Shown in pieces: positions 1 through 9,056 of a DNA stretch of 64,000 nucleotides (position 1 is its first letter; each line of letters begins with the position of its first letter). The DNA lies in contig NZ_LRML01000001.1 of assembly GCF_001647285.1 (NCBI RefSeq), positions 372,001 to 436,000 of the forward strand, given 5' to 3'. The stretch comes from Rufibacter roseus (GTDB taxonomy: Bacteria; Bacteroidota; Bacteroidia; Cytophagales; Hymenobacteraceae). The position numbers and the translations under genes are program-made. The notes beneath the pieces are model-generated. The model was not told the origin of the DNA. It searched no databases and saw nothing but the letters and a program-made list of their open reading frames with translations.

Positions 1-28
1 TTTTCTTAAAATCAGCCATAAAACGCCA

Positions 29-964
29 TTACTTTATCTTCACTACCCGCACGGGGTTCCGCTCGCGCAGCCCGTCTGGCAAGTGAGAAAGTATTTCCTC
101 GCGGAGAGACTCAATCATCTTTTTCTTCAGGAAACTCCGGTGCACCACCAAGCTCACCTCACGCAGTGGCTGTGGTTCAGCAAACGGGCGTATCACCGCT
201 TTTTTATTCTGAGGCAAGTCTAGCACAGAGAGCTCCGGCAGCAGCGTCATGCCGCTCTGGGTTTCCACAATGCGCTTAAGGGTTTCTAATGAGCCGCTCT
301 CATAGTCCAGATGCATGTTTTTAGAGCTCTTGGCGCGGTTGCATAGTTGCAGTACCTGGCTACGGAAACAGTGGCCCTCGTTCAGTAGCCACAGGTCTGA
401 AGAGTCAATATTGTCTGGAGTAATTTCCTTTTGCTCCGCCAGCGGGTGGTCTTGGTGCAGGTAGCCAACAAAAGCTTCGTAAAAGAGAGGTATCTCAAAA
501 ATAGATTTGTCTTGCAGAGGAGTTACCAGCAAGCCCACATCAATCAACTCCAGGCGTAGCTTTTCTACAATACTGCTGGTTACCATTTCCTGTATGGTAA
601 CATGTACTTGCGGGTACTTCTTGATAAAATCAGTAATAAAGAGCGGGATAAGGTATGGAGCTAGGGTAGGGATGACTCCTACACGCAATTCACCACTCAC
701 ACCATCTCGCTGCACCTGAACAATCTCCTCTATCTTTTTGAATTCGGCTACGGCAATCCGAGCTTGGGTGATGACTTCTTTTCCCAATTCAGTTGGTCGT
801 ACCGGCACCCGGCTACGGTCAAACAGCTGCACCCCCAGCTCCTCTTCCATTTTCTGGAGCTGCATACTAAGAGTTGGCTGGGTAACAAAGCACTTTTCAG
901 CGGCAGTTGCAAAGTGCCGGTAAGTGTCTACAGCCAGTAAATACTCTAATTGGGTGATTGTCAT
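29..964 (-). CDS. oxyR: LysR-family peroxide sensor OxyR
   Basis: A 311-residue LysR-type regulator: N-terminal winged helix-turn-helix (about residues 1-60), then a LysR effector domain (about 90-295). C199 and C208 in GHCFRSQVLQLC match the redox-switch cysteines of E. coli OxyR in position and spacing; in that family oxidation to a disulfide converts the protein to an activator. It is divergent from dps, with ahpC- and ahpD-type genes next, so it probably controls that peroxide-defence cluster. The ATG at 964 gives the full HTH. A LysR regulator of another function is unlikely given the cysteine pair and the neighbours. Confidence 0.93.
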   Translation of the reverse strand: MTITQLEYLLAVDTYRHFATAAEKCFVTQPTLSMQLQKMEEELGVQLFDRSRVPVRPTELGKEVITQARIAVAEFKKIEEIVQVQRDGVSGELRVGVIPTLAPYLIPLFITDFIKKYPQVHVTIQEMVTSSIVEKLRLELIDVGLLVTPLQDKSIFEIPLFYEAFVGYLHQDHPLAEQKEITPDNIDSSDLWLLNEGHCFRSQVLQLCNRAKSSKNMHLDYESGSLETLKRIVETQSGMTLLPELSVLDLPQNKKAVIRPFAEPQPLREVSLVVHRSFLKKKMIESLREEILSHLPDGLRERNPVRVVKIK

Positions 965-1127
965 TTATATAATCTAAAAAAGAGAGTAACAGCGCTTATG
1001 GGAGATTGTTTTTAAGGCAAATTTCCATGTAAGATTAGGTATAAATATTATACAATTAAAATATAAAGCTTAGTTTTTCTTCATAAGTATATGATAATAA
1101 ATTGATTATATAGAGAACGTATATATG

Positions 1128-1152
1128 ATAGTTTTAAGCTATATACTCATAG
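1128..1152. promoter_or_regulatory. Candidate OxyR-binding site
   Basis: Positions 1128-1142 read ATAGTTTTAAGCTAT, which fits the E. coli OxyR half-operator ATAGntnnnanCTAT at every defined base. A further ATAG follows at 1149-1152, one base short of the spacing expected for the next contact. The site lies in the oxyR-dps divergent gap, just upstream of the proposed dps -33 element, where an activator would be expected. The region is AT-rich, so chance similarity is possible. Confidence 0.45.
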
Positions 1153-1162
1153 TATTTATTAA

Positions 1163-1194
1163 TTTGATCTATAAAACCGTTTCCCTCACCTTTG
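1163..1194 (+). promoter_or_regulatory. Candidate dps promoter (Bacteroidota type)
   Basis: TTTG at 1163-1166 is followed after 20 bases by CACCTTTG (1187-1194), one base off the Bacteroidota -7 consensus TAnnTTTG. The predicted start near 1200 gives a leader of about 40 bases before the dps ATG. Confidence 0.45.
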
Positions 1195-1243
1195 TCGTAA
1201 GGTTAGACAATAGTAATTGTCACACCAACTAATCTTAAAAACT

Positions 1244-1720
1244 ATGGAAACGACAAACCAATTGGGCTTGGAGCGTAAAGACACCAAAGAGCTGGCTGTA
1301 AAACTGAATGAGTTACTGGCCAATTACCATGTGTACTACCAAAACCTCAGAGCCTTCCACTGGAACATAAAAGGCCCAAACTTCTTCCAGTTGCACGAAA
1401 AGTTTGAAGAACTCTATACGGCGGCCATCGAGAAAATCGATGAAATAGCCGAGCGAATTTTAACCCTTCGCCATACCCCGCTGCACAGCTTCTCTGAGTA
1501 TTTGCAACACTCTTCTATCAAAGAAGCTCATAATCTTACTTCAGATCAGGAAACAGTAAGTACCACTGTTCAAAACATTGGACAAATTATTCAGCTGGAG
1601 CGTGAGGTATTGACTTTGGCATCTGACTTAGATGATGAAGGCACACAAGGCTTGATCTCAGATGACCTGAACACACTGGAGAAAACGCTTTGGATGCTAA
1701 ATGCCTTCTTAGCCAAATAA
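1244..1720 (+). CDS. dps: Dps-family DNA-binding ferritin-like protein
   Basis: A 158-residue Dps/miniferritin. The ferroxidase signature is visible: HWNIKGPNFFQLHEKFEELY, with the H, D/E ligands contributed across subunits in this family. Dps dodecamers oxidise Fe(II) using H2O2 and shield DNA. The ATG at 1244 is preferred over an in-frame TTG 27 bases upstream because the family begins near METTNQLGL. It is followed after 55 bases by ahpC, and oxyR is divergent. Confidence 0.93.
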   Translation: METTNQLGLERKDTKELAVKLNELLANYHVYYQNLRAFHWNIKGPNFFQLHEKFEELYTAAIEKIDEIAERILTLRHTPLHSFSEYLQHSSIKEAHNLTSDQETVSTTVQNIGQIIQLEREVLTLASDLDDEGTQGLISDDLNTLEKTLWMLNAFLAK

Positions 1721-1775
1721 ACAGCGCCAGCCCTACTGAACCCTTTGTTAATTTTTTACTAGCTATATATTTATC

Positions 1776-2333
1776 ATGTACCAAAACCGAGTATTATCTG
1801 TTGGGGCAGAGTTCCCTGCCTTTTCTAAAAAAGCTGTTGTGTCTTTAGAAAAAGACCAAGAGTTTAGAACCATCACCGAGCAAGAGCACCGCGCCAAAGA
1901 CCAGTGGTTGGTGATGTTCTGGTGGCCTAAGGATTTCACCTTTGTTTGCCCTACTGAAATTGCCGAGTTCAACAAAAACTACGACGAGTTCCGTGACCGT
2001 GATGCCCAATTGATTGGTGCCTCTACCGATTCAGAGTTCGTGCACGCCGCCTGGCGCCGCGACCACGATGATCTGCGTGGCCTTCGTTTCCCGATGCTGG
2101 CTGACACTTCAAAGTCTTTAGCCGAAGAACTTGGCATCCTAGACGCCGAAGAAAAAGTAGCGTACCGTGTTACTTATATTGTTGATCCACAAGGTATCAT
2201 TCAGTGGGTGAGCGTGAACGGCTTAAGCGTAGGCCGTAACGTGGCCGAAGTACTACGCGTGCTGGACGCCCTGCAAACTGATGAGCTGTGCCCTTGTAAC
2301 TGGAAAAAAGGCGAAGCTACCTTATCCGCATAA
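1776..2333 (+). CDS. ahpC: Peroxiredoxin, AhpC of the AhpD-coupled type
   Basis: A 185-residue typical 2-Cys peroxiredoxin reducing H2O2 and organic peroxides. The peroxidatic cysteine is C58 in FTFVCPTE. The C-terminus ends DELCPCNWKKGEATL, with C172 and C174, which is the three-cysteine arrangement of the Mycobacterium tuberculosis AhpC rather than the enteric AhpC/AhpF type. That class takes electrons from AhpD, and an AhpD-like protein is encoded 500 bases downstream. Probably part of the OxyR regulon. Confidence 0.93.
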   Translation: MYQNRVLSVGAEFPAFSKKAVVSLEKDQEFRTITEQEHRAKDQWLVMFWWPKDFTFVCPTEIAEFNKNYDEFRDRDAQLIGASTDSEFVHAAWRRDHDDLRGLRFPMLADTSKSLAEELGILDAEEKVAYRVTYIVDPQGIIQWVSVNGLSVGRNVAEVLRVLDALQTDELCPCNWKKGEATLSA

Positions 2334-2551
2334 ATTTCAACCTGAAGAATTTGTTTTAAAGGGAGTTTGCGACGGGCCGGGAGCTACTGACAGAGGTTTC
2401 CGGCCCTCGCAAACAAATTAGCTGCTGATTACTCGTTCTTAGTTTTCGAGGGAAAAGCGATCAGGTATTTTAAGCTTTAAGAAAGGCTGATGGAGAAAAG
2501 ATCCTTTTCCAAGCTGGTGTTTTTTGCCAACAGAAGAAGAAAGTTTACCTC

Positions 2552-2592
2552 CTGTTATTAGCCTGTTTTTCAAAAAGTAGTCCTAAAACAGC
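2552..2592. repeat. P-family palindrome (copy 1)
   Basis: Arms run into CTGTTATTAGCCTG and TAGTCCTAAAACAG around a TTTTTCAAAAA centre; imperfect. Downstream of ahpC. Confidence 0.55.
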
Positions 2593-2613
2593 TGCCGTAA
2601 ATTTCTTTATTCC

Positions 2614-2649
2614 CAGACTCGCGACTCAGAACTCAAGTCTCAGAGACTC
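2614..2649. repeat. GACTC-rich dispersed repeat
   Basis: A run of degenerate 9-10-base units of the form GACTCGCGACTCAGAACTC. It matches the two arms found at 9057-9090 and 9210-9242. Confidence 0.55.
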
Positions 2650-2836
2650 TTTTCTGGCGTGCCCCTAAAGGGTCGGGCTATCCGCTGCAAGTCCTCGGGC
2701 TACGTGCCTTGCCCTGTGGGCTTTCCGCTGCTATCCCTCACGCACAACTACTCCAAGTGCAGATTCTCTGACAGGCTTAATAACTAATTCTCCTTTCTAC
2801 AAAACATTCAACCATCAACAATAAGCAATTAATATC

Positions 2837-3421
2837 ATGCTTTCTGTAATACAAGAGACCCAACAAGATTTCCTGAAAGACCTTGGCCTTTCTGACCATA
2901 ACTTCGCCCGTTTAGACCAATTGGTGCAAGGCGAGTCAAAGTACCTGAAGGACCTGCGCATCAACCTTAAAACGTCGCTGCAGGCAGAAACCCTGACCCT
3001 GAAAGAGGCTTATTTAGTTGCCTTATCAGCAGCGGTGAATGAAGAGAACAACGCCCTCACTAATGCTTTCCGCGAACTGGCAGCCGCCAACGGAGCCTCT
3101 GAAGCCGAGTTGGCCGAGGCCGTAGCAGTTACCTCACTGCTGAGCACGAACAACATCCTGTACCGTTTCAAACACTTCATGCACACCGACTTTTATGAGT
3201 CGGCTCCGGCAAAAGTGAAAATGAACATCATGATGAACCCAGTGGGTGGTAAAGAGTTCTTCGAGTTGGTAAGTTTGGCCATCTCCGCCATCAACGGCTG
3301 TGAGCGCTGCGTTACCTCTCACGAGGATTCGGTACGTAAACTTGGTGCCTCTGAGCAGCGTATTTTTGATGCCGTGCGCATTGCTGCCGTGGTGGTGGGT
3401 GTGAGCAAAGTTATCCGTTAA
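2837..3421 (+). CDS. ahpD: AhpD-like carboxymuconolactone decarboxylase family protein
   Basis: A 194-residue all-helical AhpD-fold protein. The active site C155-E-R-C158 with H162 and G170 (NGCERCVTSHEDSVRKLG) matches the AhpD motif, and the length fits two AhpD repeats as in mycobacterial AhpD. AhpD reduces AhpC, using its CXXC disulfide; the upstream gene encodes the matching AhpC type. ATG at 2837. The specific AhpC partnership is inferred from the motif and neighbourhood. Confidence 0.85.
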   Translation: MLSVIQETQQDFLKDLGLSDHNFARLDQLVQGESKYLKDLRINLKTSLQAETLTLKEAYLVALSAAVNEENNALTNAFRELAAANGASEAELAEAVAVTSLLSTNNILYRFKHFMHTDFYESAPAKVKMNIMMNPVGGKEFFELVSLAISAINGCERCVTSHEDSVRKLGASEQRIFDAVRIAAVVVGVSKVIR

Positions 3422-3446
3422 GCTTCTTCACTTTTATATAATACAT

Positions 3447-3515
3447 CCCACTGCCGTGAAAGCGGCAGTGGGCCAAGAAACCGCGAGAGCTGAAAAGCTT
3501 TCGCGGTTTTCTTTT
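3447..3515 (+). terminator. Double hairpin downstream of ahpD, second one terminator-like
   Basis: A perfect 10-bp stem (CCCACTGCCG, 3447-3472) is followed by a second stem, AAACCGCGA...TCGCGGTTT (3478-3509), and then a T-rich tail. The second hairpin fits an intrinsic terminator for ahpD. Confidence 0.7.
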
Positions 3516-3663
3516 ATTATCTGTATTGACTTGTTTTTGAAAAGCAGGCCGGAAACACTGGTAGGTCTGAAAAACACCACAACGTATTTTCAGCAAGCGT
3601 TTATGGCCGGTCTGCTGGTTGCTGTAAAAGCCTTTTAATTGTGCATTTGCTACTCCAGTAGAA

Positions 3664-3928
3664 ACTCCCCCTTTGAAGGGGGCAGGGGGATGTTTACACC
3701 AGCCGGATTCGGCATGCCAGATAATATAATGTACGGACAGGGCTTGACCTGTCCGCTGCGGTGGCCGCCGCATTACATTCTGCTATAAGATGTCTTCGTT
3801 AGATCCCTCGTCGCCGCTCGGGATGACCGAACAAGAGGCTATCTAGCCCTGCCCCTCCAAATAGGTTATCAGCAATGCGTGGACACTCCTTTGTAAACAT
3901 CCCCTTTCGCCCCCTTCAAAGGGGGAGT
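3664..3928. repeat. 265-bp element with about 36-bp terminal inverted repeats
   Basis: The left end (3664-3698) begins ACTCCCCCTTTGAAGGGGGC and the right end (3892-3928) is its inverted near-copy, about 32 of 37 positions matching. No transposase or convincing coding sequence lies inside. The right 140 bases (from about 3791) recur at 32574-32702 and part recurs inverted at 56555-56592. It behaves like a non-autonomous or dispersed repeat. Confidence 0.65.
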
Positions 3929-3935
3929 ATCTGGA

Positions 3936-3967
3936 ATGCGTGCGGACACAAGCGGACGCTTGCGCCA
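3936..3967. repeat. Solo copy of the 15.2-kb element's terminal repeat
   Basis: AATGCGTGCGGACACAAGCG and the bases after it match the right terminal repeat of the 15204-15371 element and its inner flank. It directly abuts the right end of the 265-bp element. Confidence 0.6.
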
Positions 3968-4005
3968 GATGAAACCAGAACAGAAGTTTCCCCTAAGCTT
4001 AAAAT

Positions 4006-4040
4006 AAAAACGCCTTCCACTTTTCAGCAGAAGGCGTTTT
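4006..4040 (-). terminator. Terminator of rny
   Basis: Stem AAAACGCCTT / AAGGCGTTTT with a 14-base loop and A/T-rich flanks on both sides, 76 bases past the rny stop on the minus strand. Confidence 0.75.
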
Positions 4041-4116
4041 AGGCTTATTATTCAGAAATTAGTTCGAAAACGGAACTGAAAACAAACAACTAGTGATGAA
4101 TAACTATCGATGAAAC

Positions 4117-5709
4117 TTACTTGGCGTAAGCCACCGAGCGCATTTCCCTAATCACGGTGATTTTAATCTGGCCAGGGTACTGCATTTCTTTCTCAATCTT
4201 CTGCGAGATGTCGAAAGACAGCTGGGAGGCGCGTTCGTCGGTGACGTTGTCGGCGTCTACCATCACGCGGAGCTCACGGCCGGCTTGAATGGCGTAACAC
4301 TGATTCACGCCTTCAAAGGAGTGAGCAGTTTCTTCCAGTTCCTTCAGACGCTTGATGTAAGACTCCATGATCTCGCGGCGGGCACCAGGGCGGGAGCCGG
4401 AGATAGCATCGCATGACTGGATGATTGGCGAAATCATAGCGGTCATCTCAATCTCATCGTGGTGAGCACCGATGGCGTTGCACACGTCTGGGTGCTCTTT
4501 GTACTTCTGGGCCAGCTGCATGCCAATAATGGCGTGTGGCAATTCTGGTTCTTCTGTGGTTACTTTTCCAATGTCGTGGAGTAAGCCGGCACGTTTGGCG
4601 TGCTTTACGTTTAGGCCAAGTTCAGCGGCCATGGTGGCGCAAAGATTGGCTACTTCACGAGAGTGCTGCAGCAAGTTCTGACCGTACGAAGAACGGAAGC
4701 GCATGCGGCCTACCATTCTAATCAGTTCTGGGTGCAGACCGTGAATGCCTAAGTCAATGGCGGTACGCTCACCAATCTCGATGATTTCCTCGTCAATGCT
4801 TTTCTTCGTTTTGGCCACCACTTCCTCAATGCGGGCTGGATGAATACGTCCGTCAGCTACTAAACGGTGCAGAGAGAGGCGGGCAATCTCACGTCTAACG
4901 GGGTCAAAACCAGAAATGATGATGGCTTCTGGAGTGTCATCCACAATAATTTCAACGCCAGTAGCAGCTTCCAAAGCACGGATGTTACGGCCTTCACGAC
5001 CGATGATCTTACCTTTAATGTCGTCTGACTCAATGTTGAAGATGGACACGCAGTTCTCAATAGCGTGTTCAGCGGCGGTGCGCTGAATGGTCTCAATCAC
5101 TACCTTTTTGGCTTCTTTCGTAGCGGTGAGTTTGGCCTCGGCCACAATGTCTTTGATGTAAGAAGAGGCGCGGGTAGAGGCTTCAGATTTCAGGTTCTCC
5201 ACCAGTTGCTCACGGGCTTCTTCTGCGCTTAAGTTGGCAATGCGCTCCAGACGGCTCAGAATCTCGTGGTGGTCTTTTTCAACCTTGGCCAGCTTATCTT
5301 TGTATTGGGCCTCCAGGTCTTCTTTGCGCTTGTTAAAGCCTTCCAGCTGCTGGTTTAGTTTGTTCTGAAGCGAATCGGTTTCCTGCTCTTTTTTCTTCAG
5401 GTCTTCCTGCTGCTTGGCCACCAGTTGCTCACGCTGCTTTACCTTGTTCTCATTCTGGATGATGATGTTTTTCTTATGGTTGGCCTGCTCCTCGTGCTCA
5501 GCTTTCAGCTTAAGGAAATGTTCCTTAGCTTCCAGCATTTTTTCTTTCTTCTGGCTTTCTGCTTTTGCTTCCGCTTCGCGGATGATGAGTTTGGCGCGCT
5601 CGTTGGCTTGTTCTTCCTGCTCTTTAAAGAGCTTCATCAGCAGCACCCGCCCGACATAGAAACCTATGCCAGCGCCTACTACCGCTGCTAAAATGATATA
5701 AATAGTCAT
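4117..5709 (-). CDS. rny: Ribonuclease Y
   Basis: A 530-residue RNase Y, a membrane-anchored endoribonuclease that initiates mRNA decay. Visible parts in order: one N-terminal membrane helix (about residues 3-22), a long charged coiled coil (about 25-190), a KH domain ([15 protein letters not shown], about 230-290) and an HD domain with LLHDIGK (about 350-450). Length is usual for the family. Follows zapA with a 55-base gap on the same strand. Confidence 0.96.
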   Translation of the reverse strand: MTIYIILAAVVGAGIGFYVGRVLLMKLFKEQEEQANERAKLIIREAEAKAESQKKEKMLEAKEHFLKLKAEHEEQANHKKNIIIQNENKVKQREQLVAKQQEDLKKKEQETDSLQNKLNQQLEGFNKRKEDLEAQYKDKLAKVEKDHHEILSRLERIANLSAEEAREQLVENLKSEASTRASSYIKDIVAEAKLTATKEAKKVVIETIQRTAAEHAIENCVSIFNIESDDIKGKIIGREGRNIRALEAATGVEIIVDDTPEAIIISGFDPVRREIARLSLHRLVADGRIHPARIEEVVAKTKKSIDEEIIEIGERTAIDLGIHGLHPELIRMVGRMRFRSSYGQNLLQHSREVANLCATMAAELGLNVKHAKRAGLLHDIGKVTTEEPELPHAIIGMQLAQKYKEHPDVCNAIGAHHDEIEMTAMISPIIQSCDAISGSRPGARREIMESYIKRLKELEETAHSFEGVNQCYAIQAGRELRVMVDADNVTDERASQLSFDISQKIEKEMQYPGQIKITVIREMRSVAYAK

Positions 5710-5764
5710 GACTATAACGTTAAAGGGTTCTGTTATAGCAATGACACTTAGCCAGTGGATAGGG

Positions 5765-6055
5765 TTATCCGAGCTGCAGAGAAGAGAGCAATTGATTCAG
5801 CGAAGAGAGTTTCTGCTCCAACGTAAGTTGGGTCTGTACGGCGTCGTCTTCCGTCTTTATCTTATCGGCGGCGGTTTCAAGGGCAATCATGGCCAGCAAA
5901 TCTTGCTTGTCATGTATGCCAAACTGCTCCCTGAATAAACGGATGCGTTCGTTCAGGTACTTACCCGCTTGCCGTAGCCTTTCTTCCTCGTCCTCGTTTA
6001 CCCGCATCGGATACTCGCGGTCGGCTATCTTGATTCGTATAGATAACTCACTCAT
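5765..6055 (-). CDS. zapA: Cell division protein ZapA
   Basis: A 96-residue ZapA: N-terminal beta-hairpin region ([20 protein letters not shown]), then a helical dimerisation and coiled-coil part. ZapA bundles FtsZ filaments. It lies between pheT and rny, with the candidate 6S RNA just upstream. Confidence 0.9.
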   Translation of the reverse strand: MSELSIRIKIADREYPMRVNEDEEERLRQAGKYLNERIRLFREQFGIHDKQDLLAMIALETAADKIKTEDDAVQTQLTLEQKLSSLNQLLSSLQLG

Positions 6056-6086
6056 TTCCAGATGCTGTATTGTGCTGCCGTGGCGC

Positions 6087-6225
6087 GTTGGTCTGTTATC
6101 AGGTTGCAGTGCGATGTACTACAGGTGTAAAAATGCCGCATCTCAATCCTAAGGTTCTTTATTGTAAAAAAGCGTGTAATCACGCGTAAAGAGAGAACAA
6201 ATAACATTCGCAACCAGACAGCCCG
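6087..6225 (-). ncRNA. ssrS: Candidate 6S RNA
   Basis: On the minus strand the ends pair: GGCTGTCTGGTTGC at 6223-6210 with GCAACC, ACAG and CC segments at 6106-6089, giving about 12 bp interrupted by small internal loops. Inside lie a GCGTG-ATTA-CACGC hairpin and A/T-rich open stretches, and no protein is encoded. A long interrupted rod with a central bubble, directly upstream of zapA, fits 6S RNA, which binds RNA polymerase; the zapA-6S link is well known in Proteobacteria. I inferred this from structure and position, without a covariance-model search. Ends are approximate. Confidence 0.6.
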
Positions 6226-6230
6226 TTCTC

Positions 6231-6527
6231 CTATTCCCTTAAATAAGCGATGCACTTGTCGATTTCTCTCAGGTACTCGTTTATTTTCAGCTTCAGTTCC
6301 GTTGAACTGGTAGTGTCTACTGCTATGGTTTGTACAATTTTACTAATATTATCTTGATTCTGAAAATTTTTTATCTCAGAGTCTTTTTCCTGAATGACCT
6401 GTTGCAAACGCTCAATTTCGCGGTGAGCGGCCTGTAGCTGTTCCTGCCCAGCCTGGTATTTCTGTACCAGTTGGTGTACTTTGCCCTCAATGGACTGTAT
6501 CTGCTGAAGGTAGCTTTGGTTAGGCAT
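6231..6527 (-). CDS. Small coiled-coil protein between pheT and zapA
   Basis: 98 residues, predicted to be one long coiled coil (QSIEGKVHQLVQKYQAGQEQ through EIKNFQ) with a short C-terminal helix (LKLKINEYLREIDKCIAYL). Its start is one base after the pheT stop region, so it is probably in the pheT transcript. The helical pattern resembles ZapB-like division proteins or small coiled-coil partners of ZapA, but this is only a resemblance in shape. Function unknown. Confidence 0.75.
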   Translation of the reverse strand: MPNQSYLQQIQSIEGKVHQLVQKYQAGQEQLQAAHREIERLQQVIQEKDSEIKNFQNQDNISKIVQTIAVDTTSSTELKLKINEYLREIDKCIAYLRE

Positions 6528-6528
6528 T

Positions 6529-8943
6529 TTACTTCCGGATTACGGCTCCTAATTGGTGCTCAAACTGTTGCATCAACCGGTTCATGGTTGAATCAATTAC
6601 CTTGTCGGTCAGGGTCTGGCTTTTGTCTTGCAGCGTGAAACTGATGGCAATGGCTTTTTTACCACTTTCAATTTTATCGCCCTCATACACGTCAAACACG
6701 TTCACGTCTTGCAATAATTTTCTTTCCACGCGCTGAGCCACTTGCTTTATCTGGTCAAAGGTAACGGTTTTGTCCAGCACCAGACTCAGGTCACGGCGCA
6801 CCTCAGGGAACTTAGATAATTCCTCAAACACCAGCTTGTCTTTGTAGTTGCGTAGCAGGTAATCCCAATTGAGCTCTGCGTACCACACTTGCTCTTTCAC
6901 GTCAACCTGTTTGCACACGCTGTCTTTCAGCAAGCCTACATGGCCTAGCGTGACATCGCCCTTCTGGTAAACCACGCCACCGGCCAAGTAAGGGTGTTCA
7001 CTTGGTTTGGTGGTATAGTTAGGCTGGCGGCAAAGCGTAAGCACTTGCTGTATCTGACCTGCCAAATCATGGAAAGAACCTTTGCTAGTGGCTTGTTGCC
7101 AGCTTTCAGAAGCTTTGTTGCCAGTCAGGAACAGAGCAAGATAGTTGTTCTCTTTGAATTTTTCGCCGTCTTTGCGGTATACTTTACCAATTTCAAAAAC
7201 CTTCAGGTCACGCTGGCGGCGGTTAATGTTGTGGCGCAGAACTTCCAGTCCTGAGTACACCAGAGTTAAGCGCATAGCGTCAAGGTCCTCAGAGTTGTAG
7301 TTCAAAATAGGTACCAGTTCTGACGGCGTGTTTCCTTCAGAGTCTTTGTAGTAGTTGGAGTTCGTGAGCGAGTTGGTAATCATCTCCAAATACCCATTGG
7401 CCGCCAGAGAATCCGCTATGCGCTTGGTGATTACCTCAGGGTCTGGGTTCGGGAACTGTGCCAAGTAGCTGGCCGCCAAATTCTCGCTCAGCGTAATGTT
7501 GTTGTAGCCATAGATACGCAGCACTTCCTCCACCACATCAGCCTCACGGGTCACGTCAACTTTGTAAGGTGGCACGGTCAGCAGCAAACCTTCTGCCGTT
7601 TCCTCGGCCACTTCAATGCCCAAGTCTGTCAGAATTTCTTTGATTCTGTCTTCACCGATGTTTTGGCCAATCAGTTGGTTTATTCTGGCGTAGCTCACCT
7701 GAATTTGGGTAGGCTCTACCGGAGTAGGGTACACGTCTACAATTTCAGAAGAAATCTCGCCACCGGCTACTTCCTGTATAAGAAGGGCAGCCCGCTTAAG
7801 AGCTGTGATGACCATGTTAGGGTCAGTGCCGCGCTCAAAACGGAACGAAGAATCAGTTTTAATGCCGTGCGTCTGGCTTGTTTTTCTGATGCCGGCAGGG
7901 GAGAAGTAAGCGCTCTCGATGAAAATGTTCTGCGTTTCTTCGGTTACTCCTGAGTTCAAGCCTCCGAAAACACCCGCTAACACCATCGGCTCCTCTGCGT
8001 TGCTGATGGTCAAGTCTTCCGCACGAAGCGTCCGCTCCACACTGTCAAGCGTGGTGAATTTAGCGCCTTCGGCAGCATTCTTCACAATGATTTTGCCGCC
8101 CTTGATTTTGGCAGCGTCAAAAGCATGCAGCGGTTGGCCCAGCTCGTGCAACACGTAATTTGTAACATCCACCACGTTGTTGATAGGCGACAGGCCAATG
8201 GCGCGTAAACGCTGCTGCAACCACTTTGGTGACTCCTGCACTTTCACTCCAGAAACCGTTACTCCGGCATAGCGCGGGCAAGCCTCTACGTTTTCAATCT
8301 CCACTGAAATAGGCAGGTTGGTATTGGCAACCTTGAAGCCGCTCAGGTCGGGCAGTTGGTAAGGCGTTTTAAGTAGGGCCTGCAGGTCACGCGCCACGCC
8401 CAAATGCGAAGCGGCGTCGGCGCGGTTCGGGGTGAGGCCAATTTCAAACACTTCATCTGAGGCCAAGCCGAAGTACTGTGCAGCCGGAGTACCGTTGGGT
8501 AAATCCGTGTCCAACACCATGATGCCGCCGTGGTCGGTGCCAAGGCCAATCTCATCTTCGGCGCAAATCATACCCTCCGATACGGCTCCTCTGATCTTTG
8601 ACTTTTTGATTTGGAAAGGTTCACCGCCTGCTGGGTACAAAGTGGCTCCCACGGTAGCCACCACTACTTTTTGACCGGCTGCCACATTAGGGGCACCACA
8701 GACAATGTGTTTCGGGTCGCCTTCGCCTATGTCAACGGTGGTTACACTTAGTTTGTCGGCATCGGGGTGTTTGGCGCAGGTGAGTACCTCGCCAATGACC
8801 ATGCCTTTCAGGCCGCCGGGTACAACCTCTACGGTGTCAATGCCTTCTACCTCCAAGCCGGCATCAGTGAGGAGTTTGCCAACTTCCTGGGCGGGTTTAT
8901 TGATAGATATTAAAGTCTTGAGCCAATCAAGTGATATGCGCAT
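6529..8943 (-). CDS. pheT: Phenylalanyl-tRNA synthetase beta subunit
   Basis: 804 residues, full length. Domains in order: tRNA-binding EMAP-like domain (about 40-155), B3/4 editing domain (about 210-370), B5 (about 405-475), catalytic-like core, and the C-terminal FDX-ACB anticodon-binding domain (about 710-803). The beta subunit pairs with PheS to charge tRNA-Phe. The ATG at 8943 (MRISLDWLK) is chosen over an in-frame GTG at 8979 because it gives the normal family N-terminus. Confidence 0.95.
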   Translation of the reverse strand: MRISLDWLKTLISINKPAQEVGKLLTDAGLEVEGIDTVEVVPGGLKGMVIGEVLTCAKHPDADKLSVTTVDIGEGDPKHIVCGAPNVAAGQKVVVATVGATLYPAGGEPFQIKKSKIRGAVSEGMICAEDEIGLGTDHGGIMVLDTDLPNGTPAAQYFGLASDEVFEIGLTPNRADAASHLGVARDLQALLKTPYQLPDLSGFKVANTNLPISVEIENVEACPRYAGVTVSGVKVQESPKWLQQRLRAIGLSPINNVVDVTNYVLHELGQPLHAFDAAKIKGGKIIVKNAAEGAKFTTLDSVERTLRAEDLTISNAEEPMVLAGVFGGLNSGVTEETQNIFIESAYFSPAGIRKTSQTHGIKTDSSFRFERGTDPNMVITALKRAALLIQEVAGGEISSEIVDVYPTPVEPTQIQVSYARINQLIGQNIGEDRIKEILTDLGIEVAEETAEGLLLTVPPYKVDVTREADVVEEVLRIYGYNNITLSENLAASYLAQFPNPDPEVITKRIADSLAANGYLEMITNSLTNSNYYKDSEGNTPSELVPILNYNSEDLDAMRLTLVYSGLEVLRHNINRRQRDLKVFEIGKVYRKDGEKFKENNYLALFLTGNKASESWQQATSKGSFHDLAGQIQQVLTLCRQPNYTTKPSEHPYLAGGVVYQKGDVTLGHVGLLKDSVCKQVDVKEQVWYAELNWDYLLRNYKDKLVFEELSKFPEVRRDLSLVLDKTVTFDQIKQVAQRVERKLLQDVNVFDVYEGDKIESGKKAIAISFTLQDKSQTLTDKVIDSTMNRLMQQFEHQLGAVIRK

Positions 8944-9056
8944 GGTATTGTGTTCTCTGTTTATGACGGGTGCAGCCACGCCGCACCACCAGCCGTTTTC
9001 GGGCTACAATTTTCAAAATTACCAAAAACTGGTAAACATGGAATAAAATGTTTTTG

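Larger units (their letters stand above)
2334..2836. other. Gene-free stretch with repeats between ahpC and ahpD
   Basis: No convincing coding sequence. It holds a P-family palindrome (2552-2592), a GACTC-rich repeat (2614-2649) and a GC-rich stretch at about 2655-2765 that resembles dispersed intergenic repeats common in Bacteroidota. The length of the gap means ahpD may have its own promoter, which I could not identify. Confidence 0.5.

Noticed and set aside
3456-3638. 60-codon ORF downstream of ahpD
   Set aside because: It begins inside the ahpD terminator hairpins and lacks a protein signature.
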